Assembly: GCA_028820635.1 (NCBI GenBank)
Contig: JAPPIG010000074.1
Coordinates: 62,001-126,000, forward strand
Direction: 5' to 3'
DNA from: Candidatus Poribacteria bacterium
Lineage (GTDB): Bacteria > Poribacteria > WGA-4E > WGA-3G
Length of the DNA: 64,000 nt
Positions 27,408-36,112 of this stretch are shown here, in pieces. The translations under genes and the position numbers were made by a program. The notes below the pieces were generated by a model. The model had not been told where the DNA came from, did not search any database, and saw only the letters and a program-made list of their open reading frames with translations. Each line of letters starts with the position of its first letter. Position 1 is the first letter of the stretch.

Positions 27408-29123
27408 CTATGTCTTAACTTTTTTCAATTTCCGCCTTGCGCGCCAATATGCAAACTGCCGATAATAATAACCTATATTTTTCGGAATGTTCTTAAACTC
27501 TGGCACGAATTGGCACATCCCGCCGAGGACAACCAACTGCCCCTTCGCACGCGTCATAGCAACATAAAAGACACGCCGTTCTTCTTCAAGTATGGTATCC
27601 TTCCGAGGAAACCTCCGATTCAACGTATTATGAATAAGGATAACCTTTTCCCATTCACGCCCTTTTGCTTTATGTATTGTCGTAACCTCTACTGGAAAAG
27701 ATAAGGATTCACTTGAAAGTATCTCCTCAATCCGATTAACTTCATAGTTGGTTCTGACAAGGATTGCTGTTTCAACAAGATCGGACAATTGCTGTAATAG
27801 ATGTTTTTTGATGGTTTCAGGTGTCGTCTCTATAATGTCTATCTCTTTTTTCATCGGATTATGGGAACGTAGATTTTTCCGAATCCGAGGTGTGTTGCGT
27901 GCAATTATGGCTCTTGCATGTTCAACAATTGTTGATGTAGAACGATAATTACGCGTAATTTCATATTTTTCCACATCTCGTCGGTTGGCGAATTTTTGCA
28001 TAATTTGAGAATCCCCGCCCCGAAAACTATAAATCGCCTGATCATCATCTCCCACAGCCAAAAGGTTCTCTGATAATTGAGAAATCAGCCGAAAGTCAAT
28101 TGGGGCGATATCTTGAAATTCATCTACAAGCACATAAGGATATTTGGCTATGTATTTTTGGCGGATGTCTGGGTGAGTTTCAAACAGATGTGCGGAGTAG
28201 ATAATCATATCCTCAAAATCAATAGCATTCGCGGCTGATTTTTGGTCTTCATATTTCTTTGCAAATTCGCGTGCCACAGGATTTTGTAATGTGTTTGGAT
28301 CAAAAAGCCCGCTTTCAACCCGCCGCTTTGCTCGCATGACTATCTCTTTTATCTCGTAGAAACGGTCACGAAGATTTTCAAAATCAGGGTCTCTATCCAG
28401 ATGATCCGTGTACTGAACGTTAAAATGTTGACAGAACATCTCAAGCATAACTTGATTGCTAAACTGTTCTCGCATCGGGTCTGCGCGGTTGAACACTTCA
28501 CCACAGTTTCTGTGATGTCTAATCCAGTATGCTTCACGTCCGTTCGCCTCTCTTCCTTCAACCTGTTCCAATACTTTAAAAATGAACTGCGTTTCACCTT
28601 CAGCACGAATGGCTTGACGGAGTCTATCATTTGAGGAATGACTGAAGTGTTCACGCCTCCGCCGTTCCGGATTTGTGGATTGTCCTATATAACACTTGCC
28701 TGTCTGTTTGTTTTCAATTTTATAGATGGAAACTTTTGTAGATGAGGCTGCTTGCTCAATTTGTCCTTTTTCTTGGGCTATGATTTTATCTATTTCTCCT
28801 GACCAAATTTCCGGATGATGTTTAAATCCTGCCTGCTTGTAGTTTGCGGTGACAATATCTTTTCCAAAAGCGTGGAGTGTACGGATGACAGGCAAAGTGC
28901 CATTTGACTTCAGTCCAAGCACAATCCGATTTTCCATCTCTTCAACCGCTTTTCTATTGAATGCTATGGCAAGGATTTTTGAGGGAGGGATGTTGTGGGT
29001 TTGAATGAGGTTTAAAATACGTGCTGTTACGACTCTGGTTTTACCACTCCCCGGTCCAGCAATAACGATGGCGGGACCAGCTAAATGGTTAACAGCTTTC
29101 TCTTGGTTTTTGTCAAGATTCAT
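27408..29123 (-). CDS. UvrD/Rep-type helicase with internal GIY-YIG nuclease domain
   Basis: 571 residues. SF1A helicase motifs are complete: AGPGSGKT (Walker A, 22-29), FNRKAVEEM (Ia), VDEFQDI (II, 334-338), GDDDQAIYSFRG (III), EITRNYRS (IV), TIHKAKGREWEKV (V) and RRVFYVAMTRAK (VI). Between Ia and II, at residues 131-216, sits a GIY-YIG domain: SIYKIENKQTGKCYIGQS, Arg in NPERRRREH, Glu in REAYWIRHH and Asn in EVFNR, so the whole catalytic set is present. The helicase is otherwise short. It could unwind and nick or cleave branched DNA, in repair or defence. The fusion is seen directly; the activity is inference. Confidence 0.9.
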   Translation of the reverse strand: MNLDKNQEKAVNHLAGPAIVIAGPGSGKTRVVTARILNLIQTHNIPPSKILAIAFNRKAVEEMENRIVLGLKSNGTLPVIRTLHAFGKDIVTANYKQAGFKHHPEIWSGEIDKIIAQEKGQIEQAASSTKVSIYKIENKQTGKCYIGQSTNPERRRREHFSHSSNDRLRQAIRAEGETQFIFKVLEQVEGREANGREAYWIRHHRNCGEVFNRADPMREQFSNQVMLEMFCQHFNVQYTDHLDRDPDFENLRDRFYEIKEIVMRAKRRVESGLFDPNTLQNPVAREFAKKYEDQKSAANAIDFEDMIIYSAHLFETHPDIRQKYIAKYPYVLVDEFQDIAPIDFRLISQLSENLLAVGDDDQAIYSFRGGDSQIMQKFANRRDVEKYEITRNYRSTSTIVEHARAIIARNTPRIRKNLRSHNPMKKEIDIIETTPETIKKHLLQQLSDLVETAILVRTNYEVNRIEEILSSESLSFPVEVTTIHKAKGREWEKVILIHNTLNRRFPRKDTILEEERRVFYVAMTRAKGQLVVLGGMCQFVPEFKNIPKNIGYYYRQFAYWRARRKLKKVKT

Positions 29124-29182
29124 ATTAAATCATAGCAAAGAATACTTAATACCATTTCTATATGATAATATCACATTATTTC

Positions 29183-29214
29183 GTAGGTCGGGTAGAAGCG
29201 GTAGCGAAACCCGA
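29183..29214 (+). repeat. Dispersed GTAGGTCGGG...CCCGAC hairpin, short copy
   Basis: GTAGGTCGGGTAGAAGCGGT and AGCGAAACCCGAC form a small hairpin (CGGGT...ACCCG). Related copies are at 29801-29925 and 40373-40403. A 21-bp sequence at 29239-29259 is repeated exactly at 58752-58772. Nothing else is recognised between 29124 and 29510. Confidence 0.7.
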
Positions 29215-29510
29215 CTTTTTATATCGTCATGTCCAATTATTTCAATAATTCACCATAGTATATCATTGGAAAGATGCAAAGTCAAAACGTTTGTAACTTG
29301 AATTCAAAACCATTCAATACTCTAATGATTTCTATCTTTACCAAGACTCCAAAAAATCGTCTCAACCACCATGTTGACAACAAAATACACGCTCATCCAA
29401 GATGCAAAAAACGTATCAACCCCAACTTTTCCTGCAAACTTATTGTAAACATATTGGATATCTATTGTTCCGAATACCACATAAACTTCTGATCATCACC
29501 TACAATCAAG

Positions 29511-29516
29511 TATAAT
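29511..29516 (+). promoter_or_regulatory. -10 box for leaderless small-protein gene
   Basis: TATAAT lies 6 nt before the ATG at 29523, so transcription would begin at or next to the start codon. The second gene copy has CATAAT at the same distance, and the two share ATAATATCA-x-TATGAAAAA. No good -35 box was seen. Confidence 0.55.
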
Positions 29517-29522
29517 ATCAAT

Positions 29523-29771
29523 ATGAAAAACACAACCACTCCCCAAACACAAAAACAGCCAGCACACAAATCTAAAGCAAAACAAAAACGAGAAAATGCT
29601 ACTCAAAACTATACCAATTTAGCCATAATATTGAAAAATCGTGAAAGGTGTCCACGTCATAATTGCAAAAAAGTGCAACAACGGAAAATTCGCTATAAAA
29701 CCAATAACAGACTGGGTTTAGAGCGAATTTCAAAAAGTTACCACGGTAACAAAAAAGTTACCAAATGGTAA
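29523..29771 (+). CDS. Small basic protein of unrecognised family (copy 1)
   Basis: 82 residues, very rich in Lys, Arg, Gln, Asn and Thr, with no membrane segment. No known family was recognised. That it is a real gene is supported by a second, diverged copy at 58862-59071 (minus). That copy shares the -10/start region, the N-terminal MK-x...P...K pattern and a conserved C-terminus, RISK-x-YHG-x-KKVTKW followed by stop. The last codons encode two tandem palindromes, the second overlapping the stop codon and acting as a likely terminator. Charge suggests nucleic-acid binding, but this is a guess. Confidence 0.6.
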   Translation: MKNTTTPQTQKQPAHKSKAKQKRENATQNYTNLAIILKNRERCPRHNCKKVQQRKIRYKTNNRLGLERISKSYHGNKKVTKW

Positions 29772-29777
29772 CTTTTT
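29737..29777 (+). terminator. Tandem palindromes overlapping the 3' end of the small-protein gene
   Basis: GTTACC-AC-GGTAAC (29737-29750), six A, then GTTACC-AAAT-GGTAAC (29757-29772) followed by TTTTT. The second hairpin with flanking A/T has arms of about 11 bp and contains the TAA stop. In copy 2 the first palindrome is GATACC-AT-GGTATC, with both arms changed in a compensating way. Confidence 0.7.
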
Positions 29778-29800
29778 AAGGAGATGATTCCAGTTTATCT

Positions 29801-29925
29801 TGTAGGTCGGGTAGAGCGCAGCGAAACCCGACATGATCGCACTGTCCTACTAAGATTGTCGAGTTTCGCTGCGCTCTACCCGCAGCATGCCAACAGTGCA
29901 TGCTGCGTTGATTTGGACCTACAGA
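29801..29925. repeat. Large compound palindromic repeat
   Basis: GGGTAGAGCGCAGCGAAACC (from about 29809) pairs with GGTTTCGCTGCGCTCTACCC-like sequence at 29861-29881. A second hairpin (GCAGCATGCC...GCATGCTGC, 29881-29906) follows, and the outer ends are GTAGGTC and GACCTAC-like. This is the largest copy of the GTAGGTCGGG family in the window and looks like a mobile palindromic unit. Confidence 0.7.
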
Positions 29926-29999
29926 TGGTTATATTGAAATGTGAAGAATATAAGAGAAAAACCGAAAACTAAATAACCCTGACATGAATAAAATGGAAG

Positions 30000-30028
30000 T
30001 TGACTCCAACAAACCTATATGATATAAT
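30000..30028 (+). promoter_or_regulatory. Sigma-70 promoter of second PorV/PorQ gene
   Basis: TTGACT (30000-30005), 17-bp spacer, TATAAT (30023-30028), 67 bp before the start codon. Confidence 0.8.
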
Positions 30029-30094
30029 ATTCACATACAATTTAGGAGCGAATCCGGAAACCTCCCGAACCTTGTTGATAGTTAAGAACACTTT

Positions 30095-31024
30095 ATGAAT
30101 TACATCTTCACTTCTATTTTTATCATAACTTCCATCCTCTTATGTATACCCGTTGCAGCTGATAGCACAGACATCCACGAAAATGCTGGAACTCGTGCGA
30201 TGGCATTCCTCAAAATAGGTGTCGGTGCAAAGGCAATGGGAATGGGAGAATCTCAAGTCGCTGCAACAGACGATCTTTACGCATCGTTTTGGAATCCCGC
30301 CGGTCTTGCGAACCTTCAAAAACCGCAACTGGCACTTATGCATAACGAGTGGTTCGCTGGAATCAATCACGAGTTTGTGGGGTTTGCCCTTCCAATAGGG
30401 AATAACACTGTCGGTGCAAGTACAAACTTCTTATCCTTCGGTGAATTGCAAGGACGCGACCAAGAAGGAAATGAAACAACTCTTTTCCGACCTTACGATT
30501 TAGCAGTGGTTCTCTCTTATGCACGTAGTATCGGAAATACCTTAGCTTTGGGTGCAAATGCAAAATTCTTACGGGAACAGATCGCTGACGATAGCGGCAG
30601 AGGGATTGCGTTTGATCTGGGTGGTTTATATGCTTTTTCTAATCTTCCGCTTTCACTCGGTTTCAACGCGCAACACATCGGACCGCGAGTAAAGTACGTT
30701 GAGGATGCGTTTGAACTCCCTTTCACTTTAAGATTAGGTACAGCATATCGACTTTGGAACGAGACTGTCATCTTAACAATGGATTTCATTCGTCCCACCG
30801 ACAACGATAATTCAATTGGGATGGGAGGTGCTTACACAATAGGGAACGTAATGCAACTACGGACAGGGTACAATTACAAATTTGGGGGAAACGATTTAGG
30901 CGCAACTTCAGGACTTAGAGGTGGTTTTGGACTGACTCTCCGAAGATTCCAGATTGATTACGCACTTATACCCTTCGGTGATTTAGGTCTAACACACCGA
31001 TTTTCTTTGATTGCGAATTTTTAG
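30095..31024 (+). CDS. PorV/PorQ family outer-membrane beta-barrel protein (2)
   Basis: 309 residues. Signal peptide (IFIITSILLCIPVAAD), then the family signature TRAMAFLKIGVGAKAMGMGESQVAATDDLYASFWNPAG. A series of amphipathic strands follows, ending in Phe (THRFSLIANF) as for a BAM substrate. The overall size fits PorV/PorQ proteins. It is related to, but clearly diverged from, the protein encoded at 25041. It stands alone with its own housekeeping promoter and is convergent with the glutamine amidotransferase gene. Exact role unknown. Confidence 0.85.
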   Translation: MNYIFTSIFIITSILLCIPVAADSTDIHENAGTRAMAFLKIGVGAKAMGMGESQVAATDDLYASFWNPAGLANLQKPQLALMHNEWFAGINHEFVGFALPIGNNTVGASTNFLSFGELQGRDQEGNETTLFRPYDLAVVLSYARSIGNTLALGANAKFLREQIADDSGRGIAFDLGGLYAFSNLPLSLGFNAQHIGPRVKYVEDAFELPFTLRLGTAYRLWNETVILTMDFIRPTDNDNSIGMGGAYTIGNVMQLRTGYNYKFGGNDLGATSGLRGGFGLTLRRFQIDYALIPFGDLGLTHRFSLIANF

Positions 31025-31047
31025 CAAGATAACATTTTTCCGCAGTA

Positions 31048-31746
31048 TTATTCAGAGGCAGCCTGAATAAATGCCTCAAATAGTTTGCGTCTGTGTTCAC
31101 GAAATTCGTCAGTTTCCAGCATTCGTTCTGGATGGTATTGCACACCTACCACAAATCGCTTTGACGAATCTTCCACTGCTTCAATAATACCATCTGTTGA
31201 TCGTGCCGTGATAACAAAACCTTCACCAATTTCGTCCAAGGCTTGATGATGGGCTGAGTTGACGACATCTATCTTCTCCCCTATTATTTTCCCAAGCATG
31301 CTTTCAGGTTTAATCTCAATTTGATGCTGAGAATTCTCGCTTTGTACCTTAGGATGTGTGAGTGCATCTTGTGGATATTCAGATTCTATATCTTGATAAA
31401 GACTTCCTCCCATACCAACATTCATAACCTGTATTCCACGACAAATCCCAAAAACAGGAGTCTCTTTTTCAATCGCCTCCTTGAATAAGGATAATTCTAA
31501 TTCATCGCGTGTTTCATCAACAAATTTTAGTTTAGGATGCCACTTCTGATTAAAATGGTCTGGATGTATATCACCACCGCCGGGGAGCAATAACGCATCA
31601 ATCGCAGCGATAAAATCCGTAATAGACTGCTGACCCAGGATTAGAAAACCTACATCCCCACCATGCTCTTCAATTGCTTTTTCATAGTTTTTGAAATTGC
31701 TTGCTGCTGTCTCGTCTACGGCTGGAATTCCAATTTTAGGTGCCAT
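31048..31746 (-). CDS. Class I glutamine amidotransferase, gamma-glutamyl-GABA hydrolase (PuuD)-like, peptidase C26
   Basis: 232 residues, GGAGAGGATAG before the ATG. The catalytic triad is visible: nucleophile Cys in the elbow FGICRGIQVMNV, then His and Glu in VGVQYHPERM. LLPGGGDIHP and NSAHHQAL are further family hallmarks. Members hydrolyse gamma-glutamyl amides such as gamma-glutamyl-GABA in polyamine breakdown, but no other putrescine genes are nearby, so the substrate is open. Confidence 0.9.
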   Translation of the reverse strand: MAPKIGIPAVDETAASNFKNYEKAIEEHGGDVGFLILGQQSITDFIAAIDALLLPGGGDIHPDHFNQKWHPKLKFVDETRDELELSLFKEAIEKETPVFGICRGIQVMNVGMGGSLYQDIESEYPQDALTHPKVQSENSQHQIEIKPESMLGKIIGEKIDVVNSAHHQALDEIGEGFVITARSTDGIIEAVEDSSKRFVVGVQYHPERMLETDEFREHRRKLFEAFIQAASE

Positions 31747-31824
31747 ATTCTATCCTCTCCTTGTCTTGTTAGGTTTTAAGTATATCTTATTTAAGTGATG
31801 GATAACAAGTCAATCTGAATTCGT

Positions 31825-31853
31825 TTGCAATTATAAGGCATGCATGGTATAAT
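31825..31853 (+). promoter_or_regulatory. Sigma-70 promoter giving a leaderless transcript
   Basis: TTGCAA (31825-31830), 17-bp spacer, TATAAT (31848-31853). The ATG at 31861 starts 8 nt after the last base of the -10 box. Transcription should therefore begin at the start codon. Confidence 0.7.
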
Positions 31854-31860
31854 ATAGCAC

Positions 31861-32676
31861 ATGACATTTATGTTGGACGAAGTGCCCGGAAAACAGGTAA
31901 CTGTAACAGAAGAGGGTGAGTCTGTGCTCACCTATTACTATGGTGAGTCAGTATCGTGTTCACACTTTCATCCACTCTATGCCCCGAATGGACAAATTGT
32001 AACGGAGGGAACTGAAAAGCGACATCCACCAGGCATGTGTTTCACATTTGGTACAGTGAACGATGATAACGCAAAACCTATTAAACTGCAACGGAGTAAT
32101 CCAGCATTTGATCGTGAAACATTTAGGTCTTCTGCAACTGAAGAATCAGTGAAATTTGTTAGTGAAACAACTTGGGAAGCCGCTAATCCCGTGTTGACAG
32201 AAAAATGTAAAGTTGCAATTTATCCACTCCATAATGATGTTCGGATACTTGACCTGAAAGTAATCTTACACGCAGCTTCTAACCCTATAAAGTTTGACGG
32301 TAAAATCGGATTAGGTTACCATGCCGTTGAAATGGAACATAGGAAAGCAGCGAACGCAGGTGGAAAAATTGGCGAATCTGAAGTAAACGGGCAAGAATCA
32401 GAGTGGGCAACATTGTGCGGTATTAGTAGCGATGCTGCCATTGGTGTAGCAATCCTGCCACACTTGGAAAACGAACAAACAGTTTTCCTTGCTGAAGATA
32501 CATACAAAGGATCTTTATTCGCTCAAACAGCACCGTTTTCCCTAAATGCTAACGAGAAACGGGAGTTAAATTATCGCGTTCTTATCTATATTGGAGACCT
32601 ATTTACCTTTGATGTGTCGGACTATTATGAAAAATATATTGATAGTAAAAACTGTGCGTTTCTGAAGACGAGATAG
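31861..32676 (+). CDS. PmoA-like (DUF6807) family protein
   Basis: 271 residues. The segment SCSHFHPLYAPNGQIVTEGTEKRHPPGMCFTFG fits the pattern of the methane-oxygenase-PmoA-like (DUF6807) family, in which a 'HPLYSP-G' motif is followed by a 'D/R-H-P-H' cluster. The remainder is beta-rich. Despite its name, this family has no shown methane oxidation role and is common near Gfo/Idh genes in Planctomycetes-like genomes. There is no signal peptide. The gene has a strong promoter with no leader. miaB starts 19 bp downstream and is probably co-transcribed. Confidence 0.6.
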   Translation: MTFMLDEVPGKQVTVTEEGESVLTYYYGESVSCSHFHPLYAPNGQIVTEGTEKRHPPGMCFTFGTVNDDNAKPIKLQRSNPAFDRETFRSSATEESVKFVSETTWEAANPVLTEKCKVAIYPLHNDVRILDLKVILHAASNPIKFDGKIGLGYHAVEMEHRKAANAGGKIGESEVNGQESEWATLCGISSDAAIGVAILPHLENEQTVFLAEDTYKGSLFAQTAPFSLNANEKRELNYRVLIYIGDLFTFDVSDYYEKYIDSKNCAFLKTR

Positions 32677-32695
32677 CCAAATATCCTGAAAATTC

Positions 32696-34096
32696 ATGAA
32701 AGATAAACCATCTCTCCCCATCTATAATTCCCATTCCTCATTACCCCAATCTGAAATGAGTGTTAGTTCCGCAAGTGTCAATGAACAATCTGCGCGCAAT
32801 GTCTACATTGAAACTTATGGATGCCAGATGAACGTCAGCGATAGCGAACTGATGGCAGGTATCTTGACGCAATCCGGACATCAAACTGTTTCCAACATTG
32901 ATGATGCGGATGTAATTTTACTGAACACCTGTGCAATACGAGAGAACGCTGAAACTAAAGTTATCAATCGGCTTGAACATTTGAATCATCGGAAGCGACG
33001 AGAAGGTAATCTAATTATTGGGGTTTGCGGCTGTATGGCACAACATCTGCGCGACAAGCTTTTGAAAGCAGCCCCGTATGTTGACCTCGTGATGGGACCT
33101 GATGCCTATCGCAACCTACCGATGGCACTCAATGCTGTAGCGAGCGGCGATCCATTTCTCGGTTTACAATTGGATAAAAGTGAGGACTACGCAGATATTG
33201 CCCCTATTCGTAAAGAAGGAATTCGGGCATGGCTCACTATTCAGCGCGGATGCGATAAGATGTGCACCTTCTGTATTGTCCCATTTGTGAGAGGTAGAGA
33301 ACGGAGTATACCGCTGAAAAACCTTACAGATGATGTCAAAAGACTTGTTGACGAAGGATTCAAAGAGATTGTACTGCTCGGACAAACGGTAAATTCTTAT
33401 CACGATGGTAGTCACGATTTTGGTGAACTCCTATGGTCAATTGCTGAAGTTGAGGGCGTGGAACGGGTGCGATTTACATCGCCACATCCCGCAGATGCAA
33501 CCGATAGCATGATTGATGCGATGGAAAATTGCCCACAAGTATGTAAACAACTTCATCTCCCGTTGCAATCTGGGTCAACGCCGGTATTAGAACGGATGCG
33601 GCGCACCTACACTGCAGAAGAATATCGTGAACTGGTTTTAAAACTCAGAGAACGTATCCCACAAATTGCACTTTCTACAGATATAATTGTCGGTTTTTGT
33701 GGCGAAACAGAACAAGATTTTATGCAAACCTATCAACTAATGGCAGATATCCGCTTCGATTCAGCATTTATGTTTAAGTATTCAGATCGGGAAGGCACTT
33801 TAGCAAATAAGTCGTTGGAAGATGACGTTCCTGAAACCGAAAAGGCAAGACGACTAAACGAGATAATTGCGTTGCAAGAAAATATTTCTGCAGACATCAA
33901 TCAAGCGACAGTTGGAACAACTGCTTCCGTTTTAGTTGAAGGAGACAGTCGCCGCGACGCGGAACAATATCACGGTAAGACAGACACATTCAAAACGACA
34001 GTTTTTCCAAAGGAAGATGCTCAGGTTGGTGATATTGTGAATGTGAAAATTCATTCTGCTACGACACATACATTGATAGGAGAAATTGCTGGATAA
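32696..34096 (+). CDS. miaB: tRNA-2-methylthio-N6-dimethylallyladenosine synthase MiaB
   Basis: 466 residues. The N-terminal MTTase domain has three cluster-binding Cys (YGCQMNVSDSE, NTCAIRENAETK, GCMAQ). The radical-SAM motif C-x3-C-x2-C is in QRGCDKMCTFCIVPFVRGRERS (Cys about 186, 190, 193). A TRAM domain closes the protein. It methylthiolates i6A37 in tRNAs. A later ATG at 32756 (MSVSSASVNEQ) is also possible; the length from 32696 is normal for the family. Expressed from its own or the upstream PmoA-like gene's promoter. Confidence 0.95.
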   Translation: MKDKPSLPIYNSHSSLPQSEMSVSSASVNEQSARNVYIETYGCQMNVSDSELMAGILTQSGHQTVSNIDDADVILLNTCAIRENAETKVINRLEHLNHRKRREGNLIIGVCGCMAQHLRDKLLKAAPYVDLVMGPDAYRNLPMALNAVASGDPFLGLQLDKSEDYADIAPIRKEGIRAWLTIQRGCDKMCTFCIVPFVRGRERSIPLKNLTDDVKRLVDEGFKEIVLLGQTVNSYHDGSHDFGELLWSIAEVEGVERVRFTSPHPADATDSMIDAMENCPQVCKQLHLPLQSGSTPVLERMRRTYTAEEYRELVLKLRERIPQIALSTDIIVGFCGETEQDFMQTYQLMADIRFDSAFMFKYSDREGTLANKSLEDDVPETEKARRLNEIIALQENISADINQATVGTTASVLVEGDSRRDAEQYHGKTDTFKTTVFPKEDAQVGDIVNVKIHSATTHTLIGEIAG

Positions 34097-34179
34097 CATA
34101 GTTTATCGGTTATTAGCATTGGTCTTTGGTTAAGGTATTTTGGACATGATACATTTTAACTGAAAACCATTTTGTAAAT

Positions 34180-34968
34180 ATGCAAAAAATTAGAATTAAA
34201 AACAGAACTGAAATTGAGAAAATGAAGCGGAGCGGACAAGCCGCAGCAAAAGTTTTGCAGGCGATTGCCAATGCAATTGAACCAGGCGTAACGACTTATG
34301 AATTAGAACTGGTCTCTCGTAAAGCAATTGCTAATCTGAACGCCACATCATCATTTTTGAACTACGTAATACCGGACCACAGTCCTTATCCCGCCACAAT
34401 CTGTGTCTCTGTCAATAACAAAGTCATTCATGGCATCCCAGATAAATCAGAGGAACTCATAGAGGGCGATATCATCGGTGTGGACACCGCTGTGAGCATT
34501 GACGGTTTTCACGGAGACAATGCTTTCACATTCCCGGTAGGAAAAATCTCTGTTGAAGCGCAACAGTTACTTGATGTAACGAAAGATTCGCTGTATGCTG
34601 CAATTTCAGAAGCGAAACCAGGGAACCGTATGGGTGATGTCTCTTTCCAACTACAAAATGTTGCTGAAAAGGCAGGGTTCTCCGTAATTCAGAATTTTTC
34701 TGGGCACGGTATTGGTCGGCATCTGCATGAAGAACCACAAGTGCCTACAATTGGCAAGCCAGGACGCGGTACTCGTCTAAAACCAGGAATGGTGCTGGCA
34801 ATTGAGGCAATGGTCAATGCTGGACACTCAAGTGTAGATGCTTTGGGAGATGGATGGAGTATAGTAACGTCAGATGGGAGTTTGTCTGCGCTCTTTGAGC
34901 ATACGGTGGCTATTCTTTCAGATGGCCCCGAAATACTGACAGGGAGTCCAATATGGGAAAATCAATAA
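34180..34968 (+). CDS. map: Type I methionine aminopeptidase
   Basis: 262 residues, typical length for bacterial Map. Five metal ligands are visible: Asp in GVDTAVSIDGFHGD (two Asp), His in GHGIGRHLHEEP, Glu in LAIEAMVN, and Glu in LFEHTVAI. The substrate-binding His is in VIHGIPDK. It removes the initiator Met from nascent proteins. No strong ribosome-binding site is visible. The 3' end overlaps ccmC by 16 bp, implying translational coupling. Confidence 0.95.
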   Translation: MQKIRIKNRTEIEKMKRSGQAAAKVLQAIANAIEPGVTTYELELVSRKAIANLNATSSFLNYVIPDHSPYPATICVSVNNKVIHGIPDKSEELIEGDIIGVDTAVSIDGFHGDNAFTFPVGKISVEAQQLLDVTKDSLYAAISEAKPGNRMGDVSFQLQNVAEKAGFSVIQNFSGHGIGRHLHEEPQVPTIGKPGRGTRLKPGMVLAIEAMVNAGHSSVDALGDGWSIVTSDGSLSALFEHTVAILSDGPEILTGSPIWENQ

Positions 34969-35627
34969 AAATACTTACAGTTGCCACCGCTATCTTACTA
35001 TTCATTGCCCTTTATCTTATCTTCGGATATGCGCAGGTTGAAAAAGATATGTTAGAGGTACAGAAGATTTTTTACCTCCACGTCTCAGCTGCAATGACTG
35101 TTTATCTTGCATTTGGTGTAAACTTCATGTTTAGTATAAAATATCTAATGAAACGTAAATCAAACGATGACCTATTGGCAATATCCGCAGCAGAAATAGG
35201 TATTGTTTTTTGTACTATTGTGCTGCTTTCTGGACCGATTTGGGCAAAATACGCTTGGAATACGTGGTGGAATTGGGAGGCGCGGCTCACAAGTACCCTT
35301 GTTCTTTGGCTAATGTATGTGGGCTATTTCATTCTTCGTTCCGCTTTAGCCGAAGACAAACGCAAACTTTATTCAGCAGTTCTTGGTATTATAGCCTTCT
35401 TTAATGTGCCAATTGTCCATTTTGCCACAAAATTGTGGAAAGGAAAACATCATCCGGAGCGTGGATCAAAATTTGATGTAACTTCATCAATGCAACATAC
35501 ATGGCTTGTAGTATTAGTAGTATTCATCGGACTTTTTTCTCTACTATTAATTTTGCAATATCAGATAAAAAAAACGGAGTCACGCTATGAGGTGATCCGC
35601 CGCAAACATATCGAGGAGACATCTTGA
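34953..35627 (+). CDS. ccmC: Cytochrome c biogenesis protein CcmC (heme handling)
   Basis: 224 residues with six hydrophobic helices. The tryptophan-rich heme-binding motif is WAKYAWNTWWNWEARLTST, corresponding to WGxxWxWDxRLT in the family. Flanking conserved His are in FYLHVSAAM and VPIVHFATKLW. CcmC holds heme at the outer membrane face for delivery to CcmE. Only the ccmC and ccmD-like genes of the pathway are present here, so the remaining ccm genes must be elsewhere. Confidence 0.9.
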   Translation: MGKSIKILTVATAILLFIALYLIFGYAQVEKDMLEVQKIFYLHVSAAMTVYLAFGVNFMFSIKYLMKRKSNDDLLAISAAEIGIVFCTIVLLSGPIWAKYAWNTWWNWEARLTSTLVLWLMYVGYFILRSALAEDKRKLYSAVLGIIAFFNVPIVHFATKLWKGKHHPERGSKFDVTSSMQHTWLVVLVVFIGLFSLLLILQYQIKKTESRYEVIRRKHIEETS

Positions 35628-35977
35628 TGCGAATCGTAATTATAGTTAGTTTTTTAATTGTTGTCGGTTTGGTGTTCTTGGCAATTCAGGTGCCGACTTT
35701 GGACCAAAAAAAGGTTGACGCAGCTATCAAGGAAGCAGTATCGGAATCAGAAGTTACTGTAGAGGATGAAAACACTGTCCGACAAGCCGTCACCCTTTCA
35801 ATAGAAAAACTGGAATCGGCACAACGCAAACGCCTCAAATACCTTGTCTCCGCTTATCTCGTTATTTGGTTGGTTTTTATGCTCTACTTGTTGCGATTGG
35901 GGAGGCAGCAGCAAGCATTAGATCAGCGTCTTGCGCAATTGGAACAGGAAACATCCGATAGTCAAACAGACCCATAG
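35627..35977 (+). CDS. CcmD-like small membrane protein
   Basis: 116 residues from the ATG at 35627, overlapping the ccmC stop codon by one base (TTGATG). It has an N-terminal hydrophobic helix (IVIIVSFLIVVGLVFLAIQV), a soluble acidic stretch, then a second helix, YLVSAYLVIWLVFMLYLLRL, followed by basic and helical GRQQQALDQRLAQLE. The latter half resembles CcmD (one TM plus a charged coil). The N-terminal extension with an extra helix is unusual, as CcmD is usually shorter than 80 residues. Assignment leans on the position directly after ccmC. Confidence 0.65.
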   Translation: MRIVIIVSFLIVVGLVFLAIQVPTLDQKKVDAAIKEAVSESEVTVEDENTVRQAVTLSIEKLESAQRKRLKYLVSAYLVIWLVFMLYLLRLGRQQQALDQRLAQLEQETSDSQTDP

Positions 35978-36112
35978 ATTGACACTACATCCTATAGAAC
36001 GATTATCTACGTTCTTGATTATCAATTAACACTGATGACCTTACTACCTGGAAACGCGAGATTGTATATTTGACAGGTGTAAAATACGCGGGAGTAGTGC
36101 CTCTGTAATACC

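Noticed and set aside
29784..29972. 62-codon plus-strand frame
   Set aside because: It runs through the large palindromic repeat (29801-29925) and has no start signal.
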